This document shows, in pieces, positions 59,496 to 64,000 of a stretch of 64,000 nucleotides of DNA; within the stretch, counting starts at the first letter, position 1; each line of letters opens with the position of its first letter. This stretch comes from Methylobacterium isbiliense (GTDB lineage Bacteria; Pseudomonadota; Alphaproteobacteria; Rhizobiales; Beijerinckiaceae). Position numbers and translations under genes: made by a program. The stretch spans positions 20,285 to 84,284 of the forward strand of contig NZ_BPQQ01000043.1 of the NCBI RefSeq assembly GCF_022179325.1, written 5' to 3'. A model generated the notes under the pieces. That model worked only from the letters and a program-made list of their open reading frames with translations, did no database searches and was not told where the DNA came from.

Positions 59496-60393
59496 CCATG
59501 AACTCCTTTTCCTGGTTGATGACCTCGTCGATGCGCAGCACGTAGGCGCCGTTCGCCTGTCCCACCTCGCACCAGAACAGCGGCTGGTCCTTACCTTCGA
59601 GCTTGACGCGGCTCTTGGGCGTCGCGTCGAGCGGCAGCACCTGCCCGATCCGGAGGTCGGCGATCTCGCCGAGCGTGAGGGTGCGCTCCTCCAGCACCGC
59701 CCGCAGCGTCACCTCGGTCTTCTTCACCTCGGCGGCGATCTGGCGCTCCCAGCGCGGGTCGCGCACGGTGGATTCGCCGGTGAGCACCTTCGAGAGGCTC
59801 TGGCGCATCGGGTTGAGCACCGATTGCGGGATGATGAGGAACATCTCCCCGCCGCGGTTGAGCGCCTGGAGCAGGAACTTCGCCGCCACCGCCTTGTTCG
59901 AGCGCCGGCCGATGATCGCGAAGTCCATGCGCGTCTCGGTCCGCTCCAGCTTCAGCGTGGTCTCGGAGACGAGGGCGAAGGCGGATTCGAGCGCCTTGCC
60001 GACCTGCTCCAGCGTCATCTGGGCGATGCGCAGCTCGATGCTGGAGAAGTTGCGCGCGTCCTCGACCGGGGGCTCGGACCCGTCGGCCCCGAGCAGCACC
60101 TCGACCATCGTGAACACGAAGTCGCGGTCGAGCCCGACCAGGATGTGGCTGTCCCATTGCGGCGAATAGAAGATGCCCGCGACGGCGTTCGCCTCGTAGG
60201 GTTCGAGCAGGTCGCCGAAGGCCTCGGTCTCGACGCTGGAGAGCGAGTAGAAGATCGGCGAGACCGCGAGGTGCTTCAGGTTGTCGGCGCAGGCCGTCGC
60301 CAAGCGGTCGAAGATGATGCTCAGCATCGGCATCCTGTCGAGGGACAGGCCGCCTCCCTCGAGCAGGCTCTTGCGGACGTCGGGGGCGGCCAT
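59476..60393 (-). CDS. fliM: Flagellar motor switch protein FliM
   Basis: A 305-residue C-ring protein. The middle CheC-like domain has LEPYEANAVAGIFYSPQWDSHILVGLD in parts and FSSIELRIAQMTLEQVGKAL. The C-terminal SpoA domain reads LTLGEIADLRIGQVLPLDATPKSRVKL. The usual N-terminal CheY-binding peptide (EIDALL type) is absent: the protein starts APDVRKSLLEGGGLSLDRMP. This may reflect another CheY contact in this lineage. It starts one base after motA ends. Confidence 0.94.
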   Translation of the reverse strand: MAAPDVRKSLLEGGGLSLDRMPMLSIIFDRLATACADNLKHLAVSPIFYSLSSVETEAFGDLLEPYEANAVAGIFYSPQWDSHILVGLDRDFVFTMVEVLLGADGSEPPVEDARNFSSIELRIAQMTLEQVGKALESAFALVSETTLKLERTETRMDFAIIGRRSNKAVAAKFLLQALNRGGEMFLIIPQSVLNPMRQSLSKVLTGESTVRDPRWERQIAAEVKKTEVTLRAVLEERTLTLGEIADLRIGQVLPLDATPKSRVKLEGKDQPLFWCEVGQANGAYVLRIDEVINQEKEFMDAVLAR

Positions 60394-60394
60394 G

Positions 60395-61264
60395 TCAGGC
60401 CGCCTCGCGCTGGGCGCCGCCGACGGTGGCGCTCTCGACCTCGTCGATGGTCGGCCGGTCGGCCGAGGAGATGCCCTTGCGGCCGTGCTCGACCGCGATC
60501 TGCGGCAGGGCGCCGTTCATGTAGGCGAGCAGGCTCTGCTTGACGATGACGTAGACGCGGGACTGCTTGTCGCGCGTGGTCTTCACCTTGATGGCGAGCG
60601 GCGCGAGCATGCCGTAGGACAAAAAGATGCCCGCGAAGGTGCCCACCAGCGCCGCGCCGATCAGGCCGCCGAGGATCTGCGGCGACTGATCGAGCGCGCC
60701 CATCGCCTTCACGATGCCGAGCACCGCCGCCACGATGCCGAGCGCCGGCAGCGCCTCCGCCACCGTGGTGAGCGAGGCGTAGGGCTTGAGCGCGTCGCGC
60801 TTGTGGGTGCCGATCTCCTCGTCCATCAGCGCCTCGATCTCGTGCGGGCGCGCATTGCCGATCAGGATCAGGCGGACGTAGTCGCAGATGAACATCACCA
60901 GTTCCTGGTTCTTGGCGACGTCCGGATAGGCCTTGAAGATCTCGGAATTGGCCGGGTCGTCGAGATGCGGCTCGACCTCGTTGCGGGGCTTGGCCTTCAG
61001 CTCGCGCATCAGGGCGTGGAGCAGGCCCAGCAGCGCGAGGTAGTCCTTGCGCTTGGGCACCTTGTCGGTGAGGGCCTCGACGATGCTCTTGCCCGAATCC
61101 ACCACCGTCTTCATCGGGTTGGCGATCACGAAGGTGCCGGCCGCCATCCCGCCGATGATCACGAATTCCCAGGGCTGCCAGATCACTTCGAGGTGGCCGC
61201 CCATCGCCACGAAGCCGCCGAGCATGGAGCCGAGCGCGATGACCAAGCCGATGAGAACGCCCAC
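60395..61264 (-). CDS. motA: Flagellar motor stator protein MotA
   Basis: A 289-residue membrane stator subunit. Four helices are seen: VGVLIGLVIALGSMLGGFVAM, WEFVIIGGMAAGTFVIAN, TTVAEALPALGIVAAVLGIV and LIGAALVGTFAGIFLSYGML. The Pro pair and the charged loop RKDYLALLGLLHALMRELK are typical. The start is GTG 61264, which begins the first helix. MotB is not in this window. It heads the minus-strand flagellar operon and diverges from a sensor kinase. Confidence 0.96.
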   Translation of the reverse strand: MGVLIGLVIALGSMLGGFVAMGGHLEVIWQPWEFVIIGGMAAGTFVIANPMKTVVDSGKSIVEALTDKVPKRKDYLALLGLLHALMRELKAKPRNEVEPHLDDPANSEIFKAYPDVAKNQELVMFICDYVRLILIGNARPHEIEALMDEEIGTHKRDALKPYASLTTVAEALPALGIVAAVLGIVKAMGALDQSPQILGGLIGAALVGTFAGIFLSYGMLAPLAIKVKTTRDKQSRVYVIVKQSLLAYMNGALPQIAVEHGRKGISSADRPTIDEVESATVGGAQREAA

Positions 61265-61422
61265 TGCCGCAGCCTCCGGGTGAGTGCCTTGTGGCGAACC
61301 GCCCGCCCTGCCGATTAGGGGGGCAGGCTTGCGCGGGGCTGAGGCTCCGCATCGCCCGGCTTTGACAAGCGCCCCCGCTCCCGGGACAAACGGCAGCGGC
61401 GAGGGCTCGGAAGACCCGGCGG

Positions 61423-63408
61423 ATGGAGGGGCGGTACTTGCAGCGCAGCATGCGGGCATGGCCCATCCGCTGGCGCATCCTGGCGATCGCGGCGCTCAAC
61501 TCCGCGCTCGCGGTCGTGCTCATCCTGCTGATCTGGGACGGGGCGCAGGTGCTCGCGCGGGCCTGGGCCGACCTGCGGCAGGTCCGGCAGACCGAGCGCT
61601 TCCTCGACCAGCTCGACCGCGACACCGAGCGGCTCCAGACCCTGATACACCGCTACATCGGGCAGGCCCATCCGGACGTGCTCGCCCGCATCGGCGACCT
61701 GCGCGACACGCTGATCGGCCGGCTGCGCGTGCAGGCGCGGCTCGATCCGCTGATCGCCGCGCCGGCCGAGCGGCTGCGCGAGGTGACGGAGCGCTTCATC
61801 GACGGCTTCTCGGCCCTGCGCGACACCCGCGCGCGGATCCAGGACACCTACGAGACGGGGCTGGCCCAGCCCGCCCGGGAGATGTCGGGCCTTTACGCGA
61901 TGATCGAGGGGCGGGGCGCGGCGGACCCGACGCAGATCTGGCCGCCGCTGGCGAAGTCGCGCGAATCCTTCCACGCGATGATGCTGGCGGCCAACGCCTT
62001 CCAGGTCGCGGCCTCGACCGAGGCGGCCGACGAGATGCGCCGCGCCGCCGCCGCGATCCGCCGCACCGTGCCGGTGATGCTCGACCTCGCCGCGAGCGAG
62101 GTGCAGCGCGCGGCGCTCGCGGCGCTCGACGCGCGCGCGGCCGCCTTCGGCCGCGGCGTCGACGCGCTGGCGGCCGAGTTCGCCACCCAGTCGCGCCTGC
62201 TGCGGCAGGAGATCGACGGCAATGCCGACGCGATGACCGCGGCGATCGAGGGCATGGCGGCGCATGTGCGCGCGGTGGAGCACGCCGCCCAGGCCCGCTT
62301 CGACCGCACGCTGGAATCCGCGGCCCTCAAGCTCGGCGCGGTGGCGCTCGCCTTCGTGGCCCTGGTGGCCTTCGTCGGCATGGCGGTGTCGAAGAGCATC
62401 AGCGATCCGCTGCGGGGGCTGAGCGGCGCCATGCGGGCGATCGCGGCGGGCGATTACGCCCGGCGCGTGCCGGGCGCGGAGGCGCGCGACGAGATCGGCG
62501 CCATGGCGGCGGCCGTGGAGGTGTTTCGCGAGAACGCCATCGCCCGGCTGCGGGCCGAGGAGGAGCTGCGCCGGGCCAAGGAGCAGGCCGAGGCGACGCT
62601 CGGCGACCTGCGCGAGGCGCAGGAGAGCCTGATCGAGGCGGAGAAGCTCGCAGCGCTCGGCGGCCTCGTCGCCGGGGTGGCGCACGAGGTCAACAACCCG
62701 GTGGGCATCAGCCTCACGGTCGCCTCGACGCTGAGCCAGCGCTGCGCCGCCGTGAGCGCGGACCTGGAGGCGGGGCAGCTGCGCCGCTCGCAGCTCCTCG
62801 ACTTCATCGCGGCCGTGCGCGAGGCGAGCAAGCAGCTCGTCGCCAACCTGCTGCGCGCGGGCGACCTCGTGGAATCCTTCAAGCAGGTCGCGGTGGACCG
62901 CAGCCAGGACAACCGCCGCCGCTTCGACCTCGGCCAGACCTGCGAGCAGATCGCCGCGAGCCTGCGGCCCGAGCTGCGCAGCAGCCGCGTGGCGCTCGAC
63001 CTCGACCTCGCGCCCGGGATCGTCATGGACAGCTTCCCCGGGCCGCTCGGGCAGGTGCTCACCAACCTCTTCCTCAACGCCGTGCGGCACGGCTTCCGCG
63101 ACCGCCAGGGCGGCACGATCGGGCTTTCCGCCGCGCCGCTCGGCGGCGACCGGGTCGTGCTCACGGTCAGCGACGACGGGGTGGGCATGTCCGAGGAGGT
63201 GGCGCGGCGCGCCTTCGAGCCGTTCTTCACCACGCGGCGCGACAGCGGCGGCACCGGACTCGGCCTGCACCTCGCCTTCAACATCGTCACCCACCAGCTC
63301 GGAGGCCGCATCACGCTCGCCTCCGCGCCAGGGGAGGGCAGCCGCTTCGTGCTGACCCTGCCGCTCGTCGCCCCCCTGGAGGCGGGCGCCCCGTCGCGCG
63401 CCGCCTGA
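61423..63408 (+). CDS. Membrane sensor histidine kinase with HAMP domain
   Basis: A 661-residue kinase. Helix 1 (RILAIAALNSALAVVLILLIW) and helix 2 (KLGAVALAFVALVAFVGMAV) flank a periplasmic helical sensor of about 260 residues rich in Ala and Arg. A HAMP domain (DPLRGLSGAMRAIAAGDYARR) follows, then a coiled coil and the phospho-acceptor His in LVAGVAHEVNNPVGISL. The ATPase domain has LTNLFLNAVRHGF, DDGVGMSEE and GGTGLGLHLA. No regulator gene lies beside it. Divergence from motA might indicate a motility link, without other evidence. A second in-frame ATG at 61450 is an alternative start. Confidence 0.93.
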   Translation: MEGRYLQRSMRAWPIRWRILAIAALNSALAVVLILLIWDGAQVLARAWADLRQVRQTERFLDQLDRDTERLQTLIHRYIGQAHPDVLARIGDLRDTLIGRLRVQARLDPLIAAPAERLREVTERFIDGFSALRDTRARIQDTYETGLAQPAREMSGLYAMIEGRGAADPTQIWPPLAKSRESFHAMMLAANAFQVAASTEAADEMRRAAAAIRRTVPVMLDLAASEVQRAALAALDARAAAFGRGVDALAAEFATQSRLLRQEIDGNADAMTAAIEGMAAHVRAVEHAAQARFDRTLESAALKLGAVALAFVALVAFVGMAVSKSISDPLRGLSGAMRAIAAGDYARRVPGAEARDEIGAMAAAVEVFRENAIARLRAEEELRRAKEQAEATLGDLREAQESLIEAEKLAALGGLVAGVAHEVNNPVGISLTVASTLSQRCAAVSADLEAGQLRRSQLLDFIAAVREASKQLVANLLRAGDLVESFKQVAVDRSQDNRRRFDLGQTCEQIAASLRPELRSSRVALDLDLAPGIVMDSFPGPLGQVLTNLFLNAVRHGFRDRQGGTIGLSAAPLGGDRVVLTVSDDGVGMSEEVARRAFEPFFTTRRDSGGTGLGLHLAFNIVTHQLGGRITLASAPGEGSRFVLTLPLVAPLEAGAPSRAA

Positions 63409-63410
63409 AA

Positions 63411-63530
63411 CCATTGGTCATGGGAAATGACCGCTGGCTCGGCTCTCGATTTTTCGTCAAATCTTTGATTTGGCGTCGAAAAATTGAGACATCTCAGCGG
63501 CACGATGCGTCAGCATCCCGGGCCGTTGGA
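63411..63530 (-). repeat. Intergenic palindromic element, copy 2
   Basis: Three parts are seen in the gap between convergent genes. Part one is an imperfect palindrome with 9 of 11 pairs, CCATTGGTCAT at 63411-63421 and 63427-63437. Part two is a long hairpin: 63444-63456 pairs with 63477-63489 with one wobble, enclosing CAAATC/GATTTG. Part three is a CCCGGG block near 63513-63522. The order matches copy 1 at 8305-8426 in reverse orientation. Confidence 0.65.
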
Positions 63531-63541
63531 ATGAGCACCGC

Positions 63542-63829
63542 CTACTGGACGGCGCGCAGCTTGTCGGCCATCGCCTGCTCCTTGTCCCGGCGGGACGAGA
63601 AGGTCATGGTGAAGAACACGCGCTGCACCCCGAGTTCGTGCAGGCGCGCCTCGCACGCCTCGGCGAGGCGGCAGATGTCGGCCAGTTCCCCCTCGATGTT
63701 GGTGCCGTTGGCGTGCATCTCCGCGGTGAGCGGGCTCGCGTCGATGATCGCCTTGATCTCGCGCACGTAGGGCGAGACCGAGGGGCCGACCCCCATCGGC
63801 ACGATGCACAGATCGGCCACGACTTTCAT
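63542..63829 (-). CDS. MTH1187-family thiamine-binding-fold protein
   Basis: A 95-residue ferredoxin-like fold protein (YkoF/MTH1187 group). It shows MKVVADLCIVPMGVGPSVSPY, the typical start, then IIDASPLTAEMHANGTNIEGE and VFFTMTFSSRRDKEQAM. Members bind thiamine or related molecules, though the role is not established in this group. ATG 63829 is used; the frame remains open upstream through the inverted-repeat element at 63880-63985, which has no family similarity. Confidence 0.92.
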   Translation of the reverse strand: MKVVADLCIVPMGVGPSVSPYVREIKAIIDASPLTAEMHANGTNIEGELADICRLAEACEARLHELGVQRVFFTMTFSSRRDKEQAMADKLRAVQ

Positions 63830-63879
63830 GCTTCCACCCCACGCCCCAGGACCGCAGCCGCGCGGCTCCGGAGCCTGAT

Positions 63880-63985
63880 CTAAGCAGATTTCGCAAAAGT
63901 GGTCGCCGGTTTTGCGATAAAAATCTGCGAAAAAACAAGAACCTAAGCGGACGAAGCGTTGGCTTGCCAACGCAAGTCTGCTTAG
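63880..63985. repeat. 106-bp element bounded by 9-bp inverted repeats
   Basis: CTAAGCAGA at 63880-63888 is mirrored by TCTGCTTAG at 63977-63985. Inside are a 7-bp hairpin, CGCAAAA at 63892-63898 with TTTTGCG at 63910-63916, and an 8-bp hairpin, GCGTTGGC at 63956-63963 with GCCAACGC at 63966-63973. The AT-rich core, with its AAGTGGTCGCCGG loop, resembles dispersed intergenic repeats of Rhizobiales. It may be a small non-autonomous mobile element. Confidence 0.65.
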
Positions 63986-64000
63986 AGCCGCGCCCGAGCG

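Overview
The window is a 64 kb piece of a very GC-rich alphaproteobacterial chromosome, most like Methylobacterium or a close relative in the Rhizobiales. This rests on gene order and protein type: motA-fliM-fliN-fliG-flhB, hisB-DUF2628-hisH-hisA-hisF-hisE, ribH-nusB-thiL, a K+-independent type H+-pyrophosphatase, HWE and single-domain response-regulator signalling, and glyA with a long leader. No rRNA, CRISPR array, phage or complete insertion sequence is visible. One tRNA gene, tRNA-Ser(GGA), is present.

Layout. 1-4.1 kb: the end of an MFS transporter, a nucleotidyltransferase with an AT-rich palindromic leader, and cobD and cobC, which diverge from overlapping start codons. 4.3-8.3 kb: a capsule-export PCP protein, a small unknown protein and glgX. 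8.3-10.9 kb: an intergenic palindromic element, then a LOV blue-light hybrid kinase followed at once by an exported intradiol dioxygenase. 10.9-17.9 kb: icd, trmJ, two MetY-type sulfhydrylase paralogues, and between them a receiver protein and a PAS-HWE kinase. 18-22 kb: a probable copper-acquisition cluster (DUF2946, a YcnI-PCuAC fusion, a TonB receptor and a Gly/His-rich secreted peptide). 22.3-33.9 kb: an L,D-transpeptidase, slyX, glyA, nrdR-ribD-ribE, hppA, ribH-nusB-thiL and a second MFS transporter related to the first. 34.1-37 kb: the cytochrome bc1 operon petABC, then mtnP. 38-43.4 kb: the histidine cluster, with DUF2628 and DUF29 genes inserted and coaA at its end. 43.4-51.6 kb: a GGDEF-EAL protein, thpR, tesA divergent from an ABC ATPase and FtsX-type permease, and a Bax-inhibitor-1 family protein.

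51.8-55.1 kb looks accessory. It holds a halohydrin-dehalogenase-like SDR without the catalytic Tyr, a TetR regulator, a frameshifted flavin amine oxidase and two palindromic operators in the TetR/oxidase divergent region, all ending at tRNA-Ser. 55.4-63.8 kb returns to core genes: a receiver protein, a flagellar motor/export operon on the minus strand, a divergent sensor kinase and a thiamine-binding-fold protein. The right end carries a second copy of the 8.3 kb element and a separate 106-bp element bounded by inverted repeats.

Some linked functions are clear: riboflavin synthesis is split between two facing operons, serine-cycle/one-carbon metabolism is represented by glyA, and respiration by petABC. 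The items best worth a second look are the LOV-kinase/dioxygenase pair, the copper cluster, the SDR-TetR-oxidase module with its operators, the phased direct repeats at glyA, and the intergenic palindromic elements.
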